Below are positions 8,101-16,503 of a DNA stretch of 64,000 bases, one piece after another. The notes under the pieces are model-generated. The model was given only the letters and a program-made list of their open reading frames with translations. It made no database searches and was not told the DNA's origin. The DNA is from Arenibacter amylolyticus (GTDB taxonomy: Bacteria; Bacteroidota; Bacteroidia; Flavobacteriales; Flavobacteriaceae). The stretch spans positions 1-64,000 of the forward strand of contig NZ_MTAZ01000049.1 in the NCBI RefSeq assembly GCF_002150785.1, written 5' to 3'. Numbering within the stretch: position 1 is the first letter of the stretch; each line of letters begins with the position of its first letter. The position numbers and the translations under genes were made by a program.

Positions 8101-11100
8101 CTATTCCTTCATAAGTGTTATTATAGTTTTCTCTATGTATTTCGCATACTTTGAAATTGTGGGTAGTTCAAAAACTTTGTTCAGTGGAAAGTTTAGGTGT
8201 AGCTCATCCTTTAAACGCGCAGTAATCCTAATGGCCGCTAAAGAATGTCCGCCCAAGGCAATAAAATTATCCTGGGTACCTAAACGCTTTAATCCCAACA
8301 CCTCTTGCCAAATTCCAGCCAATAGCTCTTCTATTTCTCCATTTGGTGAAACAAATGGGGTCTCCATTTCCAGTTGTTTATAATCCAGATCCTTTAATGC
8401 TTTTTTATCAACTTTTCCGTTGACGGTAAGGGGAAGTTCTTTCATAAATTTAAAGCGGCTGGGAATCATGTGGTGAGGAAGGCGTTTCTTTAGGAAATCG
8501 GAGAGATCCTTTGAGTTATTAATTCCACTTCCAGTATAATAAGCTACCAGTTGTTTGGGGTTCATCCCAAAGGTATTGGAGTCTTGATATCCAATTTCGT
8601 TCATGATACGCTTTACTTCCTTTTCATTTATAGGCTCGTTGATTTCTTCTAATGTTTCAGTTCGCGTCTTATGTCCCATACGTACATCCCAACTATAGGG
8701 GTAGGCATAATTACTATACCCCAGTTGTTTTTTATGCACATAGATTCCTACCTGATTTATCAGGCAATTGGTAGATCTACCTGTGTCGGTTGGCCGTACC
8801 CAACCTACTTTTTCCTTTAAAAAGGTAAGCATTTCTTCCAAGCGTACATCACTATATCTATAAAAATCCAAAAATTGTACTCTTTCAAAGGTGTCTTCTT
8901 TTTGGAACATGGTAACGTCCAAACATTGTTTTACAGCATCGTCTTCTTGATGGTACAGTTTTCTAGCCTGTAAAATGGTGTCGTCTATAGTTGCTATTTG
9001 AACTTCTTCATCCAAAAACAGCTCCTCCGATAAACGGGTTTCAAAGAATTGACCACGAGATAGGCCAGTGATTATAAAGGGCACCTTTTTCTCCAGAGCA
9101 AGTTTTGTGCTAAGAGTATAGATAGTTTTAAAGCAACCGTTGCAAACGTTGTGATGACGGTGAAGGCTGTCCACAAAAATTTTGTTCATTTGGTCGGTAC
9201 TGCCATAAATATGATCTACTCCAAGCTTGGTTATAATGCTACGGATATTTTCTTTGGCCTGCTCTGATATATAACCATTGTCTAAGGTAAATGCGAGTAC
9301 TTTTAAACCCATATCCACCAACCGTGCCAATACGTAGGTACTATCTTTACCTCCACTTAATAGGGAGATACAATCATAAGTAGGATTCTTTCCTCTATTA
9401 GACATCAACAGGGAAGCTAATTCGTCTTCCGTTTTAAAGTACCGAAGTGCCTTGTCCTTATAGCTTTTAAAAGCATTGCATAGATGACAAACCCCGCTTT
9501 CATCAAAATCCGTTTTGGGGTAGTTGGAGGGAAGGCCACATTGAGTGCAGTGGACAACGTCCTTTTCTGGCAGTCTATTTTCTTCTTCCAGAAGTAGCAC
9601 TGCGCAATTCTTTAAGGCCGGATGTTGCAGTAAATTTGATTCCACCTCCGCCAGTTCAATCCTAACACCTCCAAGCTTTACCTGATCGTCCTTCCTTCCA
9701 AGAAACTCTAGGTCTTTGGAATCGTTCCAACGAGCTAAATCTCCAGTGGAGTATAATTTATCTCCCTTGATAAAGGGATTGGTTATAAACTTCTCAAGGG
9801 TTAAGTTGGGGAGGTTTACATAACCTTCTGCCAGACCAATACCACTAAGAAATAGTTCTCCAACTAATCCATTGGGCACTAGATTGAGGTAGGCATCTAA
9901 AACGTAGGCCTTCATATTATCTATAGGTTTCCCAATAGGGACAATAGTTTTAGTATGTGAGCTTACATCATATTGCGCTACTATACAGCCAACCGTTGCT
10001 TCGGTTGGTCCATATTCGTTAAAGATTTTTATTGGGTTAGTAAAACTGTTTAAAACCGATTTTACAAGCTGGGTCTTTAGGTCTTCCCCTCCAAGAATCA
10101 TCAACTTAATGTTAGACTTTGCTAGATCCATATCAGAGATCAACGTTAAATGTGAAGGGGTAAGCTTAATGGCATTCACAAGGTTGTCCGTAATTACATC
10201 CAAAAATGATAGATCGGGACCCGATTCCATTTCTTGGTAGATAATAAGTTCACCCCCTGTAATCAGCGGTAAAAACGTAGCGGTGATGGTTAAATCAAAG
10301 CCTATGGAGGTGAAAAGTGGCATTTTAATATGATCTTCCAATGCATACGCGCCCTTAGCCCAAGTAAGATAATTTGTGAGGGCAGCATGGGAAATTAGTA
10401 CTCCTTTTGGTTTTCCTGAAGATCCTGAGGTATACAAAATATAAGCGATGTCTGTGGCATGAAGGGAGGGAATCATATCCTTTTCTCCATTAGCCTCCAT
10501 ATTATCGGGATCTACCACCAAATGCATAATATCAATAGTGGATATGGGGTTATCTTCTACAAGGTTTTTACTAGTTAATAGGAGTGCGCTTTCCGAGTCT
10601 TGCAATATTAATGCAACGCGATTTATAGGGGTATCGGAGGGAATTGGAATGAAGGTTCCTCCGGATTTTAATACAGCTATCAGGGCAATGAGGTAGGCAG
10701 GACTTCTTTCCATATATAAGGCAACCCGGCTACCTTTAATAATCCCTTTTTCCAGTAATAAAGTAGCAAGTTGATTCGATTTTTGATCTATTTCCCGGTA
10801 GGTGTACTGTTTATTTCTGTCATATAATGCCGGTTTGTTTGGCTTAGATTTTACCTGTTGTTTAAATTGATGTACTACAGACGAAAAACTAGTAAACTTA
10901 ATAGTTTGACTACGCAATAGCGTTGTTTCTTCTTTTTCCGTAATCATGCTGGGCATTCCTACCGGGTGCTCCAAATTGTCTAGCAGTCCATCCATTAAAT
11001 TTAATAAGTGCATAGGAGCCTGACTCCTGAGTTGAGTGTCAAAAACACTTTCATTAAAATCTAATAGCATCGTTATATCGCCCGTTCCATCAAAGTCCAT

Positions 11101-12249
11101 TACATGACATCGTAAATGGTGTGCAGGATCGCAATGACCGGGGTGTATCCATTCAGAACGCATAGGAATACCATTAAAGTCGTTGAATTGTGCATTAATA
11201 AAATTCAAGATTACATTAAAACTTTTGTTTATTGAGGGGGTAGACATCCCTGGTTGTGCATACCGCAAGTAATTAGCGGTCTCTAATTTAACGCGTTCTA
11301 AAAGCTTGCCAAAACTATCAGTAGCCTCTAATTGAAATATCATGGGAAACAAGGCTATAAAAAGTCCTGGAGTTTGCTTAAAAACCGTAGTGGAACGATT
11401 GTGGGAAGGAATACCGATGGAAATATGTGGATTTTCTGTCACACGGTACAAATAGGCCACCAAAAGCGTAGTAAAGAGATGAAATAGGGTTAAATCCTTT
11501 GTCCATGCCCTAATATCTGGGCGCGCTGCCAATGCCGTTAATTTCCTCATTCTTTCCTTTCCCATATGTAACTGTACTCGACGGGATCTGGTAGATGTTT
11601 TAGCAGGGTGTTTACCGTAAAACTTTGGAGGGCCTAATTGGTTTGCCAGTCTTTGTTTCCAGTAAGATGCTGTTTCCGATTGCTTTTGTGATGCAGTCCG
11701 TTCCGTTTCAAAATCAATGTAGTTGCTATAGGAAGGTATTTCCTTAAAGGCAGCAAGGGTATCTTCCTGTAGATGTCTGTAAAGAGAACTCATTGCCCTA
11801 TATAAAATAGAGGAGGAGCTTGCATCCGTGACTAAATGGTGAATATTGAGAAACCAGATATACCTATTTGGGGACACTTTTAGTAGGACTGAATCGAAGA
11901 GAGGTTGGGAGAGGTTAAAAAGTTGCCGACTTCTATGTTCCATCCAGTTTTGGATGGATTGTTCGGTCTCCGTGCTAACATCCAACACTTCCAGCTTGTA
12001 AGTTAGATGGGGAAGTATGGATTGTACCGGACTTGTCTCTAATTCTGAAAAAACGGTTCGCAAGGCATCCGTTCTGTTAATTAATTCCTGGAATGCCTTG
12101 GAAAATATCTCAGGATTTATGGCACCATTTATTTCAAATGAATGGGCCATATTATAAAGGGGTACCTCTGGATGTAGCTTTTGACCGATCCATAGCGATA
12201 ACTGACTTTTGGTCAGTTTCTTATATGATGAAGTTTCATTAGTACCCAT
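8101..12249 (-). CDS. NRPS module C-A(interrupted by PP-loop amidotransferase domain)-PCP
   Basis: 1382 residues. A condensation domain fills about 1-440, with HHLVTDASS (about 136) for the catalytic HHxxxDG motif. The adenylation domain starts near 450: A3 YTSGSSGKPKG (about 603), A4 FDLT (about 650), A5 NEYGPTE (about 743), A7 STGDL (about 832), A8 GGVRIELAEVE (about 860). After LLLEEENRLPEK the A domain is interrupted by a zinc-ribbon/PP-loop domain of about 335 residues, then resumes at KQLVAYY (about 1230) and reaches A10 NGKVDKK. A carrier domain follows, with ALGGHSL (Ser about 1333). There is no TE. The pocket residues I read are D-L-T-K-I-G-E-V-G-K; the known asparagine code differs only by L for I. 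It starts 7 bp after the free carrier gene. It probably accepts the pyrrolyl starter and adds Asn, which the inserted domain may modify. Confidence 0.9.
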   Translation of the reverse strand: MGTNETSSYKKLTKSQLSLWIGQKLHPEVPLYNMAHSFEINGAINPEIFSKAFQELINRTDALRTVFSELETSPVQSILPHLTYKLEVLDVSTETEQSIQNWMEHRSRQLFNLSQPLFDSVLLKVSPNRYIWFLNIHHLVTDASSSSILYRAMSSLYRHLQEDTLAAFKEIPSYSNYIDFETERTASQKQSETASYWKQRLANQLGPPKFYGKHPAKTSTRSRRVQLHMGKERMRKLTALAARPDIRAWTKDLTLFHLFTTLLVAYLYRVTENPHISIGIPSHNRSTTVFKQTPGLFIALFPMIFQLEATDSFGKLLERVKLETANYLRYAQPGMSTPSINKSFNVILNFINAQFNDFNGIPMRSEWIHPGHCDPAHHLRCHVMDFDGTGDITMLLDFNESVFDTQLRSQAPMHLLNLMDGLLDNLEHPVGMPSMITEKEETTLLRSQTIKFTSFSSVVHQFKQQVKSKPNKPALYDRNKQYTYREIDQKSNQLATLLLEKGIIKGSRVALYMERSPAYLIALIAVLKSGGTFIPIPSDTPINRVALILQDSESALLLTSKNLVEDNPISTIDIMHLVVDPDNMEANGEKDMIPSLHATDIAYILYTSGSSGKPKGVLISHAALTNYLTWAKGAYALEDHIKMPLFTSIGFDLTITATFLPLITGGELIIYQEMESGPDLSFLDVITDNLVNAIKLTPSHLTLISDMDLAKSNIKLMILGGEDLKTQLVKSVLNSFTNPIKIFNEYGPTEATVGCIVAQYDVSSHTKTIVPIGKPIDNMKAYVLDAYLNLVPNGLVGELFLSGIGLAEGYVNLPNLTLEKFITNPFIKGDKLYSTGDLARWNDSKDLEFLGRKDDQVKLGGVRIELAEVESNLLQHPALKNCAVLLLEEENRLPEKDVVHCTQCGLPSNYPKTDFDESGVCHLCNAFKSYKDKALRYFKTEDELASLLMSNRGKNPTYDCISLLSGGKDSTYVLARLVDMGLKVLAFTLDNGYISEQAKENIRSIITKLGVDHIYGSTDQMNKIFVDSLHRHHNVCNGCFKTIYTLSTKLALEKKVPFIITGLSRGQFFETRLSEELFLDEEVQIATIDDTILQARKLYHQEDDAVKQCLDVTMFQKEDTFERVQFLDFYRYSDVRLEEMLTFLKEKVGWVRPTDTGRSTNCLINQVGIYVHKKQLGYSNYAYPYSWDVRMGHKTRTETLEEINEPINEKEVKRIMNEIGYQDSNTFGMNPKQLVAYYTGSGINNSKDLSDFLKKRLPHHMIPSRFKFMKELPLTVNGKVDKKALKDLDYKQLEMETPFVSPNGEIEELLAGIWQEVLGLKRLGTQDNFIALGGHSLAAIRITARLKDELHLNFPLNKVFELPTISKYAKYIEKTIITLMKE
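8553..9565 (-). other. Inserted domain: WbpG-like PP-loop ATP-dependent amidotransferase inside the A domain
   Basis: This is the domain within the NRPS at residues about 895-1230. It begins with a zinc ribbon, CTQCGLPSNYP followed by FDESGVCHLC. It continues with the PP-loop SLLSGGKDSTY (about 963), which binds ATP and forms an adenylated carbonyl, and a further C-N-G-C pair. The tail (GRSTNCLINQ, YVHKKQLGY, YSWDVRMGHKTR, EVKRIMNEIGY) matches the C-terminal half of the N-acetyl-sugar amidotransferase family (TIGR03573; WbpG/WbuX/PtmG). Those enzymes turn an acetamido group into an acetamidino group using ammonia from a HisH-type glutaminase. No such partner lies in the window. The fold is also shared with sulfur-transfer PP-loop enzymes, so amidine or thioamide formation are both possible. 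Confidence 0.85.
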
Positions 12250-12256
12250 AGGCGTT

Positions 12257-12499
12257 TTAGGATTGTTCTTTATTAGTTAAATAGTTGGTGATATGCGATA
12301 CGGTCATAAAGTTCTCAATAATCATATCCTGTGGAGGAACCGTTATATTGTATTTTTGTTCTATAAACAGGATCAGCTTCATCATACCCAAAGAATCTAA
12401 AATACCACTCCCCAATAAATCATCCTGCGGGCTTAGCCCGGATTCCAATTCATTGTTCAGTAAATCCTCACAGATATATGTTATCAATATTTCATTCAT
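12257..12499 (-). CDS. Stand-alone peptidyl carrier protein (PltL-like)
   Basis: An 80-residue carrier protein. The motif LLGSGILDSLGMMKLI carries the serine (in D-S-L) that takes the phosphopantetheine arm. The start is placed at 12499 (MNEILITYI): an earlier in-frame start at 12541 would run 39 bases into the adenylase gene, while 12499 falls one base after that gene's stop. The PltF-PltL-PltE trio (adenylase, carrier, dehydrogenase) makes pyrrole-2-carbonyl-S-carrier from L-proline in pyoluteorin-type pathways, and the same three types are adjacent here. It is probably charged by the Sfp-type transferase encoded at 25869-26681. Confidence 0.9.
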   Translation of the reverse strand: MNEILITYICEDLLNNELESGLSPQDDLLGSGILDSLGMMKLILFIEQKYNITVPPQDMIIENFMTVSHITNYLTNKEQS

Positions 12500-12500
12500 A

Positions 12501-14072
12501 TTAAATAGCCTTAATTTTGTTTTTAAAAGCGAGAAGATCAATTTTACCAGAGCTGGTTTTAGGAAATTCTTTCATTATTTCTATTTTTTGAGGCACCATA
12601 TAAGGGGGGAGGTGTAGTTTGCAGTACAACTTTAGGGCATTAGGAGAAATCATAGTTGTTTTTTCCAACTGGATACCTGCAAAAATCACGGTGTCCGAAG
12701 GACTACTATTCACCAAGCAAACTGCTGCTTTTTTGATTAAATTATGTCGCTCCAGCACCGTCTCTATTTCATCCAACTCAACACGATAGCCTCTAAACTT
12801 CACTTGTCGGTCGTTACGTCCTACAAATACCAGATCGTTTGTAAGGTTCCGTTTTACTAAATCCCCAGTTCTAAAATATTTCTTTGTTTTATTGGAAGAG
12901 GTGTTTTCTAAATAGAACGATTTCTTGGTCAATTCTGGATTATTCCAATACCCTATCATCATGGTATCTGTTTTAACAACCAACTCCCCAACTTGGCCTA
13001 TACCTCTCAACTCTTGATCATTTTCATTCAGTATTTTATACTCATTAGCACCCCAAACCTTGCCAATTGGAACGGGTTTGTCTAGCGGAGGCAATTCATC
13101 TATAAGGTAATGGGTACATTGGTTTACTTCGGCCGGACCGTAAATATTGTAGAATTTGGCATGTGGCCACTCTTGCATTAAAGCCCGTAAATATTTTAAA
13201 GTGAAATTCTCTCCACCAAAAAGGACGCAGCGCAAGGATGTTAGATTATATTCGGAGATTAATCCGCAGAGGTGCAATTGAATCAGTGCAAGAGGCACGG
13301 AATACCAAATGCTAAGCTTTTCCTTCTCCATTAGGGCCAACATACTTACGGGTAATTTGGTATGAGCTTCTGGGATTATAATGGTGGTAGCGCCTGCTAG
13401 CGGCGCGGTAAAATATCCGAATGTGGAGATGTCAAAATGCAATGGGGCATGGTTTCCTACCCGATCTTCCGGGGATACCTTAAATAATTGAGCCGATAAC
13501 CCGGCATAGGTTAAACCGCTTTTATGGGAGTGTACAATGCCCTTTGGTAAACCCGTAGACCCAGAGGTGTACATAATGTACGCTACATCCTCTTCGGCAA
13601 TTAAAATGGGCTTAAAACCTTTTATTTCCACTTGATAAATCTCTTCCCACGGGGTAGTCTGGTAAGTTACTTTAAGCTGCACCCCAATCAACCGCTCCAG
13701 AGGACTTTGGGCCTCCAACAGTTTTTGAAGTTTTTTGGAAAACGTTTCGGTACCTACCACTATTTTAATGTTGGCATCATTTAAAAGAAATACTGTTCTG
13801 GCATGGGGGGCATTGGCATCTAGGGGTACATAGGCCGCACCGGCCTTCATGATCCCATACACTGCAATTACGCTTTCCAAACAGCGGTTCATGAAAATCC
13901 CTACCCGATCGCCCTTCTGAACTCCAACACTGCCCAAGTATTTTGCAAGTTGAGTGGTTTTCACCTCCAATTCACGGTAGGATATAGCTTCCTGCTCAAA
14001 TCTAAAAGCCGCTTTGTGAGGGGATTTATCCGAGGAGTTGCTAATAATATCTACCAGTGTTGTTGTTGACAT
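12501..14072 (-). CDS. Stand-alone adenylation enzyme, PltF-like (L-proline to carrier)
   Basis: A 523-residue single A domain. It shows A3 IMYTSGSTGLPKG (about 165), A5 NIYGPAEVNQCTHY (about 307), A7 FRTGDL, A8 RGYRVELDEIE and A10 SSGKIDLL near the end (the catalytic Lys). It activates an amino acid as the AMP ester and loads it on a separate carrier. The pocket residues I read (D-I-F-Y-L-G-I-Q-C-K) and the N-Q-C-T run after the A5 motif resemble prolyl adenylases of pyrrole pathways (PltF, RedM, CloN4), recalled from memory and not computed. Its position between a carrier gene and a PltE-like dehydrogenase supports L-proline as substrate. A D-alanine-like or other small amino acid cannot be excluded. 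It follows the dehydrogenase gene by 14 bp, so one operon is likely. Confidence 0.85.
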   Translation of the reverse strand: MSTTTLVDIISNSSDKSPHKAAFRFEQEAISYRELEVKTTQLAKYLGSVGVQKGDRVGIFMNRCLESVIAVYGIMKAGAAYVPLDANAPHARTVFLLNDANIKIVVGTETFSKKLQKLLEAQSPLERLIGVQLKVTYQTTPWEEIYQVEIKGFKPILIAEEDVAYIMYTSGSTGLPKGIVHSHKSGLTYAGLSAQLFKVSPEDRVGNHAPLHFDISTFGYFTAPLAGATTIIIPEAHTKLPVSMLALMEKEKLSIWYSVPLALIQLHLCGLISEYNLTSLRCVLFGGENFTLKYLRALMQEWPHAKFYNIYGPAEVNQCTHYLIDELPPLDKPVPIGKVWGANEYKILNENDQELRGIGQVGELVVKTDTMMIGYWNNPELTKKSFYLENTSSNKTKKYFRTGDLVKRNLTNDLVFVGRNDRQVKFRGYRVELDEIETVLERHNLIKKAAVCLVNSSPSDTVIFAGIQLEKTTMISPNALKLYCKLHLPPYMVPQKIEIMKEFPKTSSGKIDLLAFKNKIKAI

Positions 14073-14086
14073 TTATACTTTTTTCA

Positions 14087-15238
14087 TTATAGCCCTAGTA
14101 GGTTGGCAATTATATTCCTTTGTATATCTGAAGTACCTGCATAAATAACCCCCCCAACAGCATCCCTTAAGTCGCGCTCTACCTCCGTGGCGGTTAAATA
14201 CCCACTTCCTCCTTGATTCCGAATGGCATCGAGGCTAGACTGTACAAAGCTTTCACTTAATAGAAGTTTTAAGAGGGCTGCTTCCATCATGGCCGATTTC
14301 CCTATGCTTTTTAGCCAGGCTACCTTATAGAGCATCAGTCTTGAGGTCTCCAGTCTCAGTTTCATATTGGCAATCCGGTTGGATACAGATTGAAAATCCC
14401 CGATAGATTTTCCAAACTGTTTTCGTTGTTTTACAAATTTTATGGTTTCCTCCAATTGGCGTTCCATGGCCCCCAATTGACTGGCAAGAATGGTACACCG
14501 ATCATACTCCAAGGAGGTGGTGGTAATACTCCATCCTGCACCTTCACCCCCTAATCTATTTTCCAGGGGTACAAAACATTCTTTAAATAGTAAATCTCCA
14601 ATTGGTACCGTTCTGAGCCCCATTTTATGTTGATTTTCACCCCTGGTAAAACCTGGCATTCCATTTTCCACTATAAACCCAGTAACGCCCCATTTCCCTA
14701 AGGACTTGTTGGTGCTAGCAAATACAAGGGCTACATCTGCAATTGGCGCCAAGGTAATTAGGCATTTTTTTCCGTTTAGAACATATCCGCCATCGACTTT
14801 GGTGGCAGTGGTTTCCATGGAGAAAATATCGGATCCTGCATTGGGTTCGGTCAGTCCGTGAGAGGCAATCCATTTCCCAGATGCTAGTTTGGGAAGAAAT
14901 CGCTTTTTTTGCATTTCAGTGCCAAATTTGGCAATAGGAAGCTGTACGGTCCACATTTGTGCATTTAACGCAAAGGGAAGTCCGTTGTCCTTACATCCAT
15001 ATCCAAGTCCTTCCATAGCCAAAGTGGCAGATAGTATGTCTATTTCTTTATCCTGCCCTCCGTATGCCGATGGACATGCCAAGGCCTGAATACCAAAGTG
15101 GGCACATTTTTGCCAATCTTCCATGGAAAAGGTACTGCTGACATCATTACTTGCTATGGAATTATTTAATTCTTCCTGTGCAAACTTGATGACCCGGCTT
15201 TTATAATCCAATTGTTCTTTTGTCCAAGTGAAATCCAA
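14087..15238 (-). CDS. Prolyl-carrier dehydrogenase, PltE-like (acyl-CoA dehydrogenase family)
   Basis: A flavoprotein of the acyl-CoA dehydrogenase fold. Diagnostic stretches include GLTEPNAGSDIFS, MERQLEETIKFVKQRKQFGK, RIANMKLRLETSRLMLYK and YAGTSDIQRNIIA. From memory these follow Pseudomonas PltE closely (MERQLEQTIEHARTRRQFGK, RIAQMKLRLESARLLLF). PltE-type enzymes oxidise prolyl-S-carrier by four electrons to pyrrolyl-2-carbonyl-S-carrier. The catalytic Glu lies in the region around TSLEYDR, as in that subfamily. The frame opens at a GTG at 15313 directly after a stop, but LDFTWTKEQ at the TTG 15238 aligns with the PltE start and gives 383 residues, close to the family length of about 380; I prefer it. 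This is probably the first gene of the left-arm operon (dehydrogenase-adenylase-carrier-NRPS). Confidence 0.85.
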   Translation of the reverse strand: MDFTWTKEQLDYKSRVIKFAQEELNNSIASNDVSSTFSMEDWQKCAHFGIQALACPSAYGGQDKEIDILSATLAMEGLGYGCKDNGLPFALNAQMWTVQLPIAKFGTEMQKKRFLPKLASGKWIASHGLTEPNAGSDIFSMETTATKVDGGYVLNGKKCLITLAPIADVALVFASTNKSLGKWGVTGFIVENGMPGFTRGENQHKMGLRTVPIGDLLFKECFVPLENRLGGEGAGWSITTTSLEYDRCTILASQLGAMERQLEETIKFVKQRKQFGKSIGDFQSVSNRIANMKLRLETSRLMLYKVAWLKSIGKSAMMEAALLKLLLSESFVQSSLDAIRNQGGSGYLTATEVERDLRDAVGGVIYAGTSDIQRNIIANLLGL

Positions 15239-15589
15239 ATTTATAGTGGTTTTTGTCCTACATCCAATGATTCTATAAAACTTGGATAGAGGGAGTTGGT
15301 TAAATACGCCCACTTAGTGGGATTTACTTATTTTGATGCTCGCGCCTAAGCGCAATCAATTATTCCAGACGATAGCCTTTTGGAATTGCCCTGAAGCAAT
15401 TACTCTGGTAGCTTGTGTTATATTGATAAAACCTAGGCTAACAAAATTTCAAATAATTTTTCAGCTCGTTAATTAGTATAAGTGATGTATTTTCAACCGA
15501 CTCTTAACCAGAGGGTTGAAGAATAAAGAAGATGGGGTCTAATTTTTATTTTCTTAAATTTAACTAAAATTTTCTTTACACCTACCTAT

Positions 15590-15597
15590 TAATTTTG
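15590..15597 (+). promoter_or_regulatory. Candidate -7 box (TAATTTTG) for the broken membrane-protein gene
   Basis: TAATTTTG fits TAnnTTTG exactly and lies 16 bp before the ATG at 15613. That placement supports 15613, not 15721, as the original start. The -33 position has no TTTG. Confidence 0.35.
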
Positions 15598-15612
15598 CTT
15601 TACCAGAAAAAT

Positions 15613-16413
15613 ATGATGAATTCCACCTTTAAATCGTTTATGAGGAATCTGGTTAGCTATTGAAGTAGAATAGCATTCAATCCTGAACATTGGAAAAATC
15701 TTTTTCCAAGACTTTTAAAAGTGCTTTTTATTTTTGTAACGATAGAAAGAATCTTGTTTTGGATCACTACTATACCCTCAAAGTGTTATTTTAGCGAGAA
15801 TATTTTCTGGGAATTTATTACAACAAATGGCCTTAATGCTTTCCTCGTTATTTTGGCCATTGTTCTAATAATTGTCTTCAATAGAAAACTGTTGGCACCT
15901 TGGGAGAGCTTTGATAATGGAAATCGCATCAAATCTCTGTTGTTGGTAGTTGCCTGTATATTGAGCTGGGAATATGTATTGTATGATTTTAATTATTATC
16001 TAAATCAGGAACATTATCTAGACCGTGGTCTTCTTTTAGTCTTTATCATTCTCCTTATTTGGCGGTTAATATTTATTGTACCCTATATAGTGATGCTCTT
16101 ACTAATTATTGGTCAATTTAAAATTCTTCCTCTTTACTCTTTGGCAGTCCCACTTCTTTCCATCAGGAAACCTCTCCTGTTTATGGCTTTCTACTGCTAT
16201 AAATTGCTGCGAAAAATTTTCTATTTTAAAGATTTTCTTTTTTTGTCAGGTTGCCTTATAGCAGCTTTTTATTTTAGTTCCGGTATTCGAAAATTAAATT
16301 TTGAATGGCTTTGGTACGACCCAATAGTATATTTACTATCAAATTCATACGCAAATGGCTGGCTGAATATAGGCAACGGGGAATGGAAAAATATCGGAGG
16401 TCACCATTATTGA
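15613..16413 (+). pseudogene. Multi-pass membrane protein gene, probably broken by an in-frame TGA
   Basis: From the ATG at 15613 the frame reads MMNSTFKSFMRNLVSY, then TGA at 15661-15663, and then runs open to 16413. The 19 residues between the TGA and the first later start codon (GTG at 15721) look like normal protein: SRIAFNPEHWKNLFPRLLK. So the intact gene probably had TGG (Trp) where TGA now stands. The 230-residue remainder has 5-6 hydrophobic helices and a segment FYFSSGIRKLNFEWLW that loosely recalls HTTM/gamma-carboxylase-like membrane proteins; this is weak. The 3' end may also be damaged: just after the TGA at 16411 the next frame stays open for about 30 codons. If translation restarts at the GTG, a shortened protein could still be made. 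It lies inside the NRPS island and its role is unknown. Confidence 0.5.
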
Positions 16414-16503
16414 GGTATCCTCCTTCTTTTCGAAATCTAGGGGCTATGAAGTACTGAGGGAACGGGAGGTATTTATGACGCTAATAATTTTTATCCAAAT
16501 TAA

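Noticed and set aside
15661-15663. Selenocysteine or other TGA recoding in the membrane-protein gene
   Set aside because: No SECIS-like hairpin recognised after the codon, no selenoprotein family fits, and the surrounding residues suggest Trp; a nonsense mutation is simpler.
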